64,000 bases of DNA from Saturnia japonica (taxonomy: Eukaryota; Arthropoda; Insecta; Lepidoptera; Saturniidae), in the NCBI GenBank assembly GCA_033032175.1, contig CM065322.1:3658001-3722000 (forward strand). Reading direction: 5' to 3'. Within the stretch, counting starts at the first letter, position 1, and every line of letters begins with the position of its first letter. Of this stretch, positions 40,690-51,188 are shown piece after piece. Below the pieces are notes generated by a model, which was not told the origin of the DNA, ran no database searches, and saw only the letters and a program-made list of their open reading frames with translations. A program made the translations under genes and the position numbers.

Positions 40690-41864
40690 AAATACTATTT
40701 ATTTTAACATAATAGAGTTTACATATTGCACAGTATTCCTAATAGAAGAAGGTAACTACGTTTTCTGAATCTATTTGGAATGTTTATTTTACTTACAGTA
40801 TCAAAGTGTTGTAATGAAAAACATAAAATGCATGTTACATTCATAATATTAAGCAAATTTAAATTTCAATCGAGTTTCGTACTATGCAATATTGTAATAT
40901 TATTTATTTAACATGTTGCAGTGTTCTAACTAGAATAAAAGAAGTCAATGTATTTTTTTTTTTCATTATAAATTATTTCACTTACAAAATCAGAATGTTC
41001 TTGTAAAATAAATCTTAGCTTAATAAAGTTTATTAAAAAAATTACATTAATAAAATTTAATAATTAAAATTGCACTCATAATATGCACTACTGTAATATT
41101 ATTGAGATTACACATTAAACAAAGTGTTACAATATAAATTTAACTGTACTTTCTGGATTTCAAAGTAATTTTTTTATAGTAGGTACTTACTTATCAAATT
41201 GTCGGTTTGACATTTGTTGGATGTTCGCATGCAAAAGTGGCTAAACAGCTTTGGATGAAATTTGGCACACAGAGAGTTTATAATTTGGACTAATATATAG
41301 TATACTTTTTATTCCAGTAAAGACCCAATTCTGAAGTCCACTGAGACGAATTTGCGGGCAGTAGCTAGTATGAAATAGTTTTAAATTTTAATTATATTCA
41401 TAGTATGCACTACCGTAATATTATTGAGGTTACACATTAATTACCCAGAGTATTCTAATTATAATATAGACATGTGTTTTTTTTTTCTGTATTTCAAATT
41501 GGTTTATTTAAAGTAAAAGTTTTTGTTAGGACATAAATAGAATGTATACCATAATTGCACTCTTTCTATGCACTTCTGTAATATTATTGTAAGTACACAT
41601 TATACAAAGTTTTCTAACTACAGTATTTAATGTAACTGTACATTCAAACTTTCAAAATAATTTATTTTAGAGTATCAGATTGTTGTTATGAAATAAATAA
41701 AACGTATGCTTTTATTTTAACAATATTAAAATTACATTCTCACTATGCACTACTGTAATATTATTGAGATTATACGTTACACAGAGTGTTCTAAGTGCAA
41801 TGTATAATATCTATAAATGTACGTTTTATTCAAATTGTTATTGTAATCGCACTAATGTTATTAA
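40690..41864 (+). repeat. degenerate tandem repeat, about five units of 170-350 bp
   Basis: The core cactatgcactactgtaata followed by ttattgagattacacattan and agtgttctaa recurs near 40885, 41090, 41405, 41570 and 41750, with length variation between. The last unit runs into the dispersed repeat also seen at 34560. A Helitron-like 3' end (tgcgggcagtagCTAG|T) interrupts at 41368. Confidence 0.6.
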
Positions 41865-42229
41865 TATATTAATACGTGAAGCAAAAGCTTTCTGTACCTT
41901 TTTAAGCGTATTACGTGCACGGAAGACTGTGAGATTTTGCATGGTTAAAGTTTATATGGAGAAGGAGTGCAGAAAGCTAAAATTTATCTATAATATCTGT
42001 TACTAATATATTAAATTAAATTAAATTAAATTAATAATACTGCGAATCCCAACCCAACCAGTGCCATTGAAATTAGACACCCAAAATATTGACATTGTCA
42101 CTCAACGAAAAGTGACAGCAAGTAATGTAGATAATACTCATTGTTTAGGTTCATGAATACTGAAAATGTAAAACAGACAATAGTCTATGATCAAAAAGTC
42201 GCTGGTCGAATTTCGACCTCAGGGCGATC
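41865..42229 (+). mobile_element. ~365 bp dispersed retroposon-like repeat, copy 2
   Basis: Inserted in the repeat family of 34560-35245 and flanked by a 14 bp near-perfect duplication: actaatgttattaa (41851-41864) and actagtattattaa (42230-42243), single in the empty copy. It contains an aaatt microsatellite (42010-42030) and ends ctggtcgaatttcgacctca. No open frame conserved among copies. The long duplication argues for insertion by target-primed reverse transcription. Confidence 0.68.
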
Positions 42230-42752
42230 ACTAGTATTATTAAAATGACACATTACATAAAGTGCTTTAACTAAAATATGGGTTACAAGTATTTTCTAGA
42301 TTTCTAATTGTAATAACAAATATGTACAACGTGCACTTCATCAGCTATCATCATTAGTTATGGATAATAATAATAATTTTATAATTTAGTTACATTTCCA
42401 CTAATTATTATTTTCATATTATTATATATTATAAAAATATTAAACTCATAGCTAGTTATTAAAAAAAATTCAAAGTATCTCAAAGGCCGATGGAGAGATT
42501 TATACTAGTATTTTTTCTACGTGATGAATTCGGAAATTAAGAACACTCCGTCAGAAATGAGGAAATATATGGAAAGACTTACGTGGTTGTGAGCGGCTGG
42601 CTGGTGGGTTCGAAGGGTACTCGAGTAGTAACCGCCTACCGGAATATGAAATGTGGGCAGGCACGCCACATGGTGGAGCGATGCGACGACCTGGTGATGG
42701 CTGAGTCAACCCGCTGAACCGCTTCTTGTAGCGATCCTTTGGAGGAGGCTTA

Positions 42753-42952
42753 TGTAGCAGATTATGAGCCGGTAGCGCAGTGGAAGTTATTTGTAGTAAT
42801 AAATAAAACCAGCATATAAAAGTAAAGAACAAGAAAAAACATATATATTTGGTAGCAAAGATCTTTTACACAACAAAAGACAACTGTATGACACATACCA
42901 AATTTAAAATATGGAAGATACAAATTTATTATAAAAGAGTATCTACTCAACA
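42753..42952 (-). repeat. copia 3' LTR
   Basis: 200 bp, TGT...ACA. Next to it on the inside the minus strand has TTTAAGGGAGCG, a polypurine tract. Contains ggtagcgcagtggaag, which resembles the D-arm/box A of initiator tRNA-Met. Confidence 0.9.
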
Positions 42953-43058
42953 CGCTCCCTTAAATTGTACCTTCCAAAACATAGTATAACTATCTACTAT
43001 ATACTTAGAGAAACAAACAAGATATATAAACATAACAGCACATTAAGAATTTAAGAAA

Positions 43059-44516
43059 CTAAGTAACGCCTAAACCTTCCATACAAAAATAATGTTTCTG
43101 CTTAGGCAGTGGTTTCGTTAATATATCACCAAGCATCAGTTCTGTTGGAATATATTTCACCACAATATCTTTGTTAGTTTTTAACGTATCTCTCGAGAAA
43201 TGATATTTGATACTAATGTGCTTACTGCGGGAATGGAATACGGGATCTTTCGATAACGCTATTGCTCCCTGATTGTCCGCATGTAATTGTACCCTGCTTA
43301 CAGTCGCTAACCCGATTTCAGTCAACAAACTATTTAAGTAGATAGCCTCTTTCATAGCTACCGATAAACTTACATATTCTGCCTCACAAGTAGAAGTCGC
43401 GACAGACCTCTGTTTTTGTGACTTCCAAGATATTGCTGCACCAGCTAAGGTAAAAACATAACCTGAATAACTACGTCTATCTATAATACAATTGCCCCAA
43501 TCACTATCAGAATATCCCTTAATAGACTTACCAGTTTTCTTATAAACAAGACCATAATCACGCGTCCTTTTTAAGTAACGCAGGATCCTCATTGCCACTT
43601 TCCAACATTTTTTATCTGCTTTATCGACAAACTGACCCATTTTTGCTACTGCATTTGCAATATCTGGCCTAGTACCTACGGATAAATATATCAAACATCC
43701 TATTAACTCCCTATACGGAAAAATAGAACCACTATCAGTATCAATATTCTGTAGTTTTAAATTAACCTCCATTGGTGTGGTATTTGTATCCTTACAATCT
43801 TGGAGTCCAAAACGTTGTACTATTTTATTTATGTATTGAGATTGTGTCAACTTTATGACGTTGTCACTTCTATCAATATTTATTCCCAATATAAACTTTG
43901 CATTTCCATAGTCTTTCAATTCGAACTCTTTTCCTAATTCCTTTTTAAAATCCAGAATACAATCTTTTTTCTGACTTGCAATCAAAATATCGTCCGTATA
44001 TACACAGACAAAGAGTTTTGATCCGCAGTCGTCAACCTCTTTAAAATACAAACACGGCTCATTTAATGACTGCTTAAAGTTCATATTCTTCAATTTTTCG
44101 TCAAGTCTTATGTTCCACTGGCGTCCAGATTGCTTTAAGCCATACAAAGACTTGCGTAAACGGCAAACATTGCCACCCGCTCGTATGTCCGCTAACATTT
44201 GCTGCGCCTGTTTCTTGACTAAAAAATCTTCCGTTTGTAACAATTTAACGAGACTTTCTTTTAAAAACTCCGGTATTTTCATGTATACCTCTTCGTCTAG
44301 ATATCCATTCAGATAGGCTGTGTTGATATCTATCTGATGTATTTCCATATCTAACTCAACAGCTAAAGCGGATAACAATCTGACAGTATCAAGCCTCATC
44401 ACTGGCGCAAAAGTATCACGATAATCAATACCGTACCGCTGACTGTAACCTTTGGCAACCAATCTGGCTTTTTTCTTTTCAGATTTGTCCACATTTATCT
44501 TTGTAGTTAGAACCAA
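43059..44516 (-). CDS. pol: copia reverse transcriptase and RNase H
   Basis: 485 codons, continuing the polyprotein after a frameshift. Motifs: KARLVAKGYSQRYGIDYRDT, FAPVMRLDTVRLLSALA, QIDINTAYLNGYLDEEVYM (first Asp), CRLRKSLYGLKQSGRQWN, CVYTDDILIASQ (catalytic pair, YTDD where copia usually has YVDD), LIYLSVGTRPDIANAVA, and RNase H GYSDSDWGNC, TSTCEAEYVSLS and LHADNQGAIALS. The displayed start is a TTG; real coding continues upstream with TWEIVKKPSNRDVVGCRL. Confidence 0.92.
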   Translation of the reverse strand: MVLTTKINVDKSEKKKARLVAKGYSQRYGIDYRDTFAPVMRLDTVRLLSALAVELDMEIHQIDINTAYLNGYLDEEVYMKIPEFLKESLVKLLQTEDFLVKKQAQQMLADIRAGGNVCRLRKSLYGLKQSGRQWNIRLDEKLKNMNFKQSLNEPCLYFKEVDDCGSKLFVCVYTDDILIASQKKDCILDFKKELGKEFELKDYGNAKFILGINIDRSDNVIKLTQSQYINKIVQRFGLQDCKDTNTTPMEVNLKLQNIDTDSGSIFPYRELIGCLIYLSVGTRPDIANAVAKMGQFVDKADKKCWKVAMRILRYLKRTRDYGLVYKKTGKSIKGYSDSDWGNCIIDRRSYSGYVFTLAGAAISWKSQKQRSVATSTCEAEYVSLSVAMKEAIYLNSLLTEIGLATVSRVQLHADNQGAIALSKDPVFHSRSKHISIKYHFSRDTLKTNKDIVVKYIPTELMLGDILTKPLPKQKHYFCMEGLGVT

Positions 44517-44527
44517 TCGACATCCTA

Positions 44528-46234
44528 CTACATCACGATTTGAGGGCTTCTTGACAATTTCCCACGTCCGGTTTTAACGAGACTTCTTATCTCTGAAGTA
44601 ATCGCTTCTTTCCAAAGCTTTTCTTCACTACTCGATAACGCCTCTTTTAACGAAATTTCCATTGCATTGCCCACGAAGTCTTCACAATCAGTAAATTCAT
44701 CTAAACTTACAGCTGTTTCTTCATTGTTGGCATTATTACCACCTACTTCACTCCACTCATCTTCGCCTTGCTCTCGTTCCCTTCTCGTTGCACTGACAGT
44801 TCGGTACACCTTCTTCGGCCTACCTACTTGGCCTCTTTGAATTCTAGGTCTGCCTAGACCTCTTTGAACTTCTTCTTCTCGTACTTCTTCTAGGACAGTA
44901 CTATCACTCAAAAGAGGCTCATGTTGAGCTGACCCTTCAATATCAGTCTTTGAAGTCGATGGTTTAATTTCTAAGTCCACATACTTGACTGGCCACCCTT
45001 CTTGTGATTCAGTCACAACCTGTAATGGGTCTATGTTGTTCTCTTTTTCAGATGTGTTCACGTCTAAAAACCTTACATCTCTTGCAACAATCAGTTTACG
45101 ATCATTCGGCAACCATACTCTATATCCTTTTTGGTCTCTAGGATATCCGACAAAAATTCCTTCTATACTACGAGCTGTAAATTTATCCTTATTTATATCC
45201 TTATCTAAAATAAAAAATTTATTTCCAAAAGGTCTTAAATAATTTATATTTACACGTCTATCAAAGAATTTCTCATATGGTATTTCGCCATTAATCGCGG
45301 TAGATGGGCACCTATTTCTAACATGACATGCCGTCACTACAGCATCCGCCCAAAACCCGCCTGAAAGTTTAGATGATAACAACATGCATCTTGCCATCTC
45401 TATCAGTGTTCTATTCATCCTCTCAGCTACACCGTTTTGCTGTGGAGTATGAGGAATCGTTTTTCTTCTAGAAATTCCTTCTTTACTCAAGAAGTCATCA
45501 AACTCTTTATTACAATACTCACCGCCATTATCAGTTTGTAAGTATTTTATTTTCTTGCCAGTCATATTTTCTACATATTGCTTGTATATTTTAAACACAG
45601 TAAAAACCGAACTCTTCTTACTTAATAAATATACTTCGCACCATCTCGTAGAATCGTCGATAAACGTCACAAAATATTTCGCGCCTCCTAAGGCTGCATT
45701 TTCCATAGGACCACATACATCGGAATAAACTATTTTTAGTTTTTCATTACACGGTCCGCTCGAGTAAGAAAAAGGAAGAGAACTCATTTTACCACGTATG
45801 CATATTTCGCAATTACGCAACCTATTGACGGTACTCGTTTTAGTTCCGACACGTAAATTGCAATGGTCTAAGAGTTTTGTTAGATCGTTTCCATTTAAGT
45901 GACCCAAACGCTCATGCCATTTTAAAATATCGCTTTCATTAGAAACCGATGAAGCTTGAGCACACTGTTCCTTTACATAATAAAGATTATCTTTTCGAAA
46001 TGCGATTAACTTCACATTACCATCAGTATCAGTCACTAGAGCCCTATCATCCCTAAACGTAACATGAAACCCCTTATCGGTAATTTTTACAACTGAAATC
46101 AAGTTAGTTCGCAAATCAGGAACATATAACGTGTTAGGTAGTTCAACTACACTTTTGAAGTTAGTATTATATGCAGACAATCTTACTGTACCTTTACCTT
46201 GTACTAGAGCACTCTGATTAGTAGCCAGAGTCAC
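44528..46234 (-). CDS. pol: copia protease end and integrase
   Basis: 568 codons. The integrase zinc finger HERLGHLNGNDLTKLLDHC and CEICIRGK (H-x-H...C-x2-C) is followed by the DDE core: VYSDVCGPME, ITFIDDSTRWCEVYLL-type strand, YLQTDNGGEYCNKEFDDFL and TPQQNGVAERMNRTLIEMA. Then a GKG-like region, LRPFGNKFFIL and GIFVGYPRDQKGYRVWLP. A one-base shift near 44565 stops it just before RT. The frame extends upstream of the first Met through the protease. Confidence 0.92.
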   Translation of the reverse strand: MTLATNQSALVQGKGTVRLSAYNTNFKSVVELPNTLYVPDLRTNLISVVKITDKGFHVTFRDDRALVTDTDGNVKLIAFRKDNLYYVKEQCAQASSVSNESDILKWHERLGHLNGNDLTKLLDHCNLRVGTKTSTVNRLRNCEICIRGKMSSLPFSYSSGPCNEKLKIVYSDVCGPMENAALGGAKYFVTFIDDSTRWCEVYLLSKKSSVFTVFKIYKQYVENMTGKKIKYLQTDNGGEYCNKEFDDFLSKEGISRRKTIPHTPQQNGVAERMNRTLIEMARCMLLSSKLSGGFWADAVVTACHVRNRCPSTAINGEIPYEKFFDRRVNINYLRPFGNKFFILDKDINKDKFTARSIEGIFVGYPRDQKGYRVWLPNDRKLIVARDVRFLDVNTSEKENNIDPLQVVTESQEGWPVKYVDLEIKPSTSKTDIEGSAQHEPLLSDSTVLEEVREEEVQRGLGRPRIQRGQVGRPKKVYRTVSATRREREQGEDEWSEVGGNNANNEETAVSLDEFTDCEDFVGNAMEISLKEALSSSEEKLWKEAITSEIRSLVKTGRGKLSRSPQIVM

Positions 46235-46402
46235 TTTACCGTCAGAAGGCTGTAAAGTTTTTCCAAAATAGGTTTTATCGTTACATAAATGACTCGTACA
46301 ACCGCTATCGATAATCCAGTTTCCATTCTCGCAGTTTCCAAAGTGACAATCACCTGAAATACAATTAAATGTTACAAAACTAGTATCGACCTTTTCTGTT
46401 GT
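46235..46402 (-). CDS. copia protease N-terminal part
   Basis: In frame with the integrase ORF and with gag, from which only a TAA (46403-46405) separates it. Contains NWIIDSGCTSHLCNDKTYF, the DSG active site of copia proteases. The stop is most simply a point mutation. Confidence 0.85.
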
Positions 46403-46976
46403 TTATTTATTTTCTGATACATATTTTACCAAATCCTTCTGTTTTAATTTATTACATTCCGAAGCTTTGTGACATTTAAAACATTTGTAAACAAACTTAG
46501 ACATTTTATCGACAGACTGTACAGAGTTTGATCCAAATTTCTTCTTATTTCTCTTCAAAACATTGAAAGTATTATCGCTACTCGATCTCCTAGCATTGCT
46601 TTCTTCAAGAATTTTAATTTTTAATATCTCCGGGTCCGGAAATGAATCTCTAGACTCAATTACACACCTGAAATTCTCAAAACTTGATGGCAAGCTAAAC
46701 AATAGCATTATCGATGCTAAATCATTGTGAATTTCTACGTCCATCTCGTGTAACTTGCATTTAGCGTCAAAGAACTTGGCCAAGTGTTCGTGAATATCAT
46801 CACCTTCGCTCATAAAGCCATAAAGCCCATAAAGCCGCCTCTGGTAATTCGACTGGCTTTGGTTTACTACCATCTACGTATTCCCATAAATCGTTCTTTA
46901 TTAAAATCGCCTGTGCGTGTATCTTCCAGGAATCATAGTTATTCCTACCAAGAACCTCGATCCTCACTGTAGTCAT
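46403..46976 (-). pseudogene. gag: copia gag, internally deleted and frameshifted
   Basis: Starts at ATG 46976 with LGRNNYDSWKIHAQAILIKN and LWEYVDGSKPKP, the conserved copia gag beginning. Around 46820-46860 the frame breaks near a duplicated tttatgggc. The second open piece (46403-46873) has the usual LFSLPSSFENFRCVIESRD and a C-terminal knuckle CFKCHKASECNKL, in which the His is present but the spacing is short. Usual gag sequence between the two pieces is missing. Confidence 0.8.
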
Positions 46977-47113
46977 GGTGCCGCCCTTTTCGCTGCTCCA
47001 CTTACAATTGATCTCTTTGCACTTTTATTTGACGATCACATATGATAACTCTTCTTTCGTTATCCACCGATTTTATTTATATACTATTTATCGGCAACTG
47101 GGCCCATAACCAT
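46977..47113 (-). promoter_or_regulatory. copia leader with initiator tRNA-Met internal primer site
   Basis: Directly inside the 5' LTR the minus strand reads ATGGTTATGGGCCCAGTTGC. GGTTATGGGCCCAG is the complement of the anticodon arm of initiator tRNA-Met (CTGGGCCCATAACC), the half-molecule primer known from Drosophila copia. Confidence 0.82.
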
Positions 47114-47313
47114 TGTAGCAGATTATGAGCCGGTAGCGCAGTGGAAGTTATTTGTAGTAATAAATAAAACCAGCATATAAAAGTAAAGAACAGGAAAAAA
47201 CATATATATATGGTAGCAAAGATCTTTTACACAACAAAAGACAACTGTATGACACATACCAAATTTAAAATATGGAAGATACAAATTTATTATAAAAGAG
47301 TATCTACTCAACA
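47114..47313 (-). repeat. copia 5' LTR
   Basis: 200 bp, nearly identical to 42753-42952, followed by the GCTTA duplication at 47314-47318. Confidence 0.9.
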
Positions 47314-47318
47314 GCTTA

Positions 47319-48154
47319 TGGCTAGCAGTAGATGTGTTTCAGCTGTAATGAAGAATGGCGATAATAGAGATCACATATTACTTAAAATGTTCCAACTAGT
47401 ATTTAGGTCACAGTTTTTCTAGTATTTAAAACTGTTTATTTTTCTCTTAAATATACTGTTGCGATGAAATAAATATTTAAAAATAATATTAGGTAATATG
47501 TTTTGAATTTGTACCCTATGATCCAATTACGCTATTTCCTCATAAAGATATTTTATTTCCACGGTGACTCACGTCACATTTATCTACAGATCTTAAGATG
47601 CTTTGTATGCAAAATAAGATTATTTGAAAAAATAGAAAGTCTTGTGCCTGGAGATAATAATAATAAATTATGGTAAGCCGTAATGAAAATTATGAAAACG
47701 TTAGAACTTTTTCTTTGAGTGAATTTTACTTTCACTTTATCAAAACCTCCTTTGTGGGTTTTAATCTTGTTACTTTTACTTTTAATATCCTGAAACCAAA
47801 ACAGTAAGATGTAGTGTTAAAAGCTCCTTGGACATCTTGTTGCAGCAATTTTCTAAGAGCATCCGCTGACGTCAACTCGTACACGAGTACAGACGTACAA
47901 GACGTACGAGCTGTGGGCTCCGCTGGTTGTAGTATATAATATCTATATATATGAACAAATCTGTATTTCTGTCTGTACAGGTATTTCTTTTTAAATTCTC
48001 GATAGATTTATATTATTGAGGACACTGATTACGAATAAAACAATAAGTTATTTCTGTCTTCTCCTATGTCCGAATTTAACTCAAAATTGGCTTATGATAC
48101 ACTTACGATAATAACTCAGTTGATGCGCTATATGAGTGTATAAATATAAAATTA
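47319..48154. other. intergenic sequence
   Basis: No gene supported. The first ~150 bp continue the pre-insertion repeat interrupted by copia; the rest is AT-rich with a short GC-richer patch at 47860-47930 (ctcgtacacgagtacagacg). Confidence 0.4.
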
Positions 48155-49689
48155 CTAGCGGTGTTCCCGCGGCTCCGCACGCGTTTGTTACTACGCAATA
48201 ATTATTTAAATCCCTTTGTTTTTACTCATATTGTTCACAATTCATCTGCCGTATCAATTGAGGAGTGGCATGTATTTCCCGTGTACAAGTTTCATCAAAA
48301 TCGGTTGAAAACTATTATTTTAATGTACAATTTCTAATGCATTATTAACAATTGATAAAGCCTCTCAATTATAGTATGATGTATGTTTCCTACAAAATAT
48401 GATCAAAATCGGTTGAGAATTAATGAAATTTAAATTTTTTGATAATTCATTTTTTTACGGTTCCCAAAAGCGTTATTGAAAATTCTCATTCCTTAATTCA
48501 TGCAATGACTTATACTTCCCGTGTACATAATTGATTTACCGAAAATATTTTTTTTACATTATTTAAAAGTAATATTGAAATTTCTTATACCCCATCAACT
48601 GACCTATGATATAAGCATCCCGTGTACAAAATTTCATAAGAATCGGTCAAGCCGTTTTTGAGTTAAATCCGGACATACAAACAGACAGATTGATGGACAA
48701 AAAAAATTTAATAGCATATTCGTGATCCTGATTAATATCGTTTGGAAAACGTAAAATAAAAAAAAGTAAAATTTTGGAAAAAATTTAAAAGTACAGACAG
48801 TATTACAGATTTGTTAATAAGTATAAATAGCTTATTTATATAATACCAAAAAAAAAAACAAAAAAAAATCATAAATGGGTTTATCACTATGTGTATTGTG
48901 GTCGCAATCCCCACCACCCCGCTATACTACTGCATATGCACCGGCTGATTTCGGAACACGACAAACCAAAAGAAAATCATAAATGGGATTATTACTGTTT
49001 TGACTGTATTGACATTATATGCCAATATGAATCCAACACATTAACCGTCGCAATAACACTTCAAAAATAAGAAAAATCATACCTTATTGTACCGGCCTAC
49101 GGGAATGTTTATTGAAAAACGTGAAACCCCTTTTAATCCTTTCTTACCAAAAGCATAAATATGAATGGGTTCTTCATACAAACTTTCACCTAAGTTTATT
49201 TTCACCACATGTGGAATAACACAATTAAATAATTTACTTGTAGCAAAACTGTATAATCCAGATAATTTACAATAGATATATCGCTTAGAATGTATAACTC
49301 CCGCGAGCCGCGGTTTAACAGCGTCATAAAATAAAACAGTCGTTATGCCATACTGCATAGCTAAACAGTTTAAAACACTTTAGCCAATCTTAAAAAGAAT
49401 ACTGGACTATCATTTAAATAGGTAATTATTGTCAGTAAATCAACATTGACAACGCTGTCTCTTCATATATAAACTGGTTGTCGTGGAAGCTGATATTTTC
49501 CTCTTACATAGTTTCATCTCCTATTTATCACCCTTAAAGTTTTATTTTCGCTACAAAATGTACCCTATGTCTTTTCCCAAGATCCAATCTATCTCTATTC
49601 CAAAATTCATCAAAATTGGATCAGCAGTTTAGGCGTGAAAACGTAACAGACAGACAGAGTTACTTTCGCATTTATAATATTAGTATTGA
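48155..49689 (-). mobile_element. Helitron family 1, copy 2
   Basis: 1,535 bp relative of 6724-8489. Minus strand starts TCAATACTAATATTATAAAT and ends GGAACACCGCTAG followed by T, flanked by A and T. Shares the TTCATCAAAATCGGT units (48290-48660) and the exon-like block (49083-49358). It lacks the ~85 bp GGCCGGCAACG patch present in copy 1, so that patch is a later insertion there or a loss here. Confidence 0.75.
49083..49358 (-). pseudogene. exon-like coding fragment carried by the Helitron
   Basis: Open frame of about 92 codons with ATSKLFNCVIPHVVKINLGE and SLYEEPIHIYAFGKKGLKG. In copy 1 (7820-8095) the same reading, ATSELFHCVIPQMVKIKLG and FEEPIHICAFGKKGIKG, survives in pieces between frameshifts, with mostly conservative changes. 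In both copies the block ends ATAAG followed by GTATGATTTT, a consensus splice donor. I do not recognise the protein. Capture of a host exon by the Helitron is the likely origin. Confidence 0.5.
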
Positions 49690-50528
49690 TAAGAGGAATT
49701 TAGTTATTGAATACTGCGTAATAAACCTCAACGGAGCCGTGGGGCACCGTATACATATAATTACATTTGATTTGGGTTGAAATGTTGTATTTAGATAATG
49801 TTCTGCTTTCTAGTTTCCTTTTTTTTTTAATTTGCAAGACATCGAGCTAATATCTGTCGCCCAGATATTTAGTTATTAAACATGAAATTTTGCAAAGAGA
49901 ATATTTAAGATAGAATATACGGTTTACCGATACTTATCGATAAATGCAATTTACCGGAGTAGAGGGTTAGGGAGCAGGGAACATGGCTGTTTGTCTTATA
50001 GATTCGCTAGTACCACTACACATTGTATTTTCGTACTCTAGAATACTGGATGCGTGGGGAGAAAATTATAACCAGAATTTCTTCACCAAGACCTTGGATA
50101 ATGAAAGAATAATATATAAAACATTTAATATCTATCTGAAACATGTAACGCTACGGAATCCTCAAGGTGGGAGTTTACTAGCTATTAAATATTAAAGATA
50201 CCTACCCTAAAACAATAATGACAATTTTATGAGTTTTATTATTTTCACAATTATTTAAAATTAAGAATAAAAGCTGTTGACAAAATAGAACGTTATTATT
50301 CATTTATTGAAAAGATATTTGAAGTCAGTTATTCAAAACATATTTTGTATGTAAATGTATTACAGTTTGATCACTTATATTGATTGGGCTATACAATGTA
50401 AGGTACAAAGTAAAATATTGATTATCTATACATTCATAGTAGGTATGCCGTTTCATTATTACAATATTGCACATTTCTCGACAGTGCATCAAAATTATTC
50501 TTAATAGAAATACGTGTAACTCAACAAA
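49690..50528. other. upstream region of Gr-C
   Basis: No gene supported; a 70-codon frame at 49983-50195 has no motif. The segment just before 50529 should contain the Gr-C promoter; an initiator-like tcagt is not obvious. Confidence 0.35.
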
Positions 50529-51188
50529 ATGAATCTACTCTCAAAAAATCTCAAAAATCGTATGAGACGATCATCGTTCTATATCATAATGTTTATACGT
50601 CTCCTTTGTGGTTCTTATTATCATGTCAGCTCATCAAAATTTTTATCGTTGATTTTCCGATTTTATTGTATATTCCTTGTTGTATTTCATACGATCGTAT
50701 CGAATGCATCTAAATTTACTATAATACAATTTGTTATCGGCTCGCTCTATAGCATTTGTACCGCCGAAGAGTTTTTCATCAGATATTTCAGCTTTATTAA
50801 AACTAATGACATTATCATGGGCTTTAGGAGTGCTCCGTACGTGACAATTGACGTCATTTTAATGTTGATATTCATCTTCACAAGCAGGATATATATATCT
50901 GTAAAGTATATGCAGTTTGCAACAATATCGACAATATTTCCTAGGTTATGCACTGGCTTCATGTTATTTTCCAAAGATATGAGCTATTTGCCATTAGTAA
51001 TGATCTTCGGCTTGCTGCGGAATCGATTGAAGTTGCTACGTAAATCTTTAGAGCAAAATACCATTCCGGTTAATATAATTGGAAAGAATGAAATATCTAC
51101 CAAAATCAAACTTGTAAGAAGAAGTATAAATTTATATAACAATTTATTGGATAATCTCTGTCGTGTAGACAACCATGTGCAGTTTTTA
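50529..51188 (+). CDS. Gr-C exon 1
   Basis: 220 codons from ATG to a GTAAGT donor after a TTA codon (phase 0). Hydrophobic segments include FRFYCIFLVVFHTIVSN and TIDVILMLIFIFTSRIYISV. The ending YNNLLDNLCRVDNHVQFL corresponds to the YKTILEYFKSIEVYLKIP end of Gr-A exon 1. Confidence 0.87.

Larger units (their letters stand above)
42753..47313 (-). mobile_element. Ty1/copia LTR retrotransposon
   Basis: 4,561 bp on the minus strand between two 200 bp LTRs (42753-42952, 47114-47313) with TGT...ACA ends, flanked by GCTTA on both sides. Domain order protease-integrase-RT-RNase H is that of copia. Gag is internally shortened, an in-frame TAA separates gag from protease and one frameshift separates integrase from RT, so it is a recently broken copy. 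LTRs differ at about two or three positions. Confidence 0.93.
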
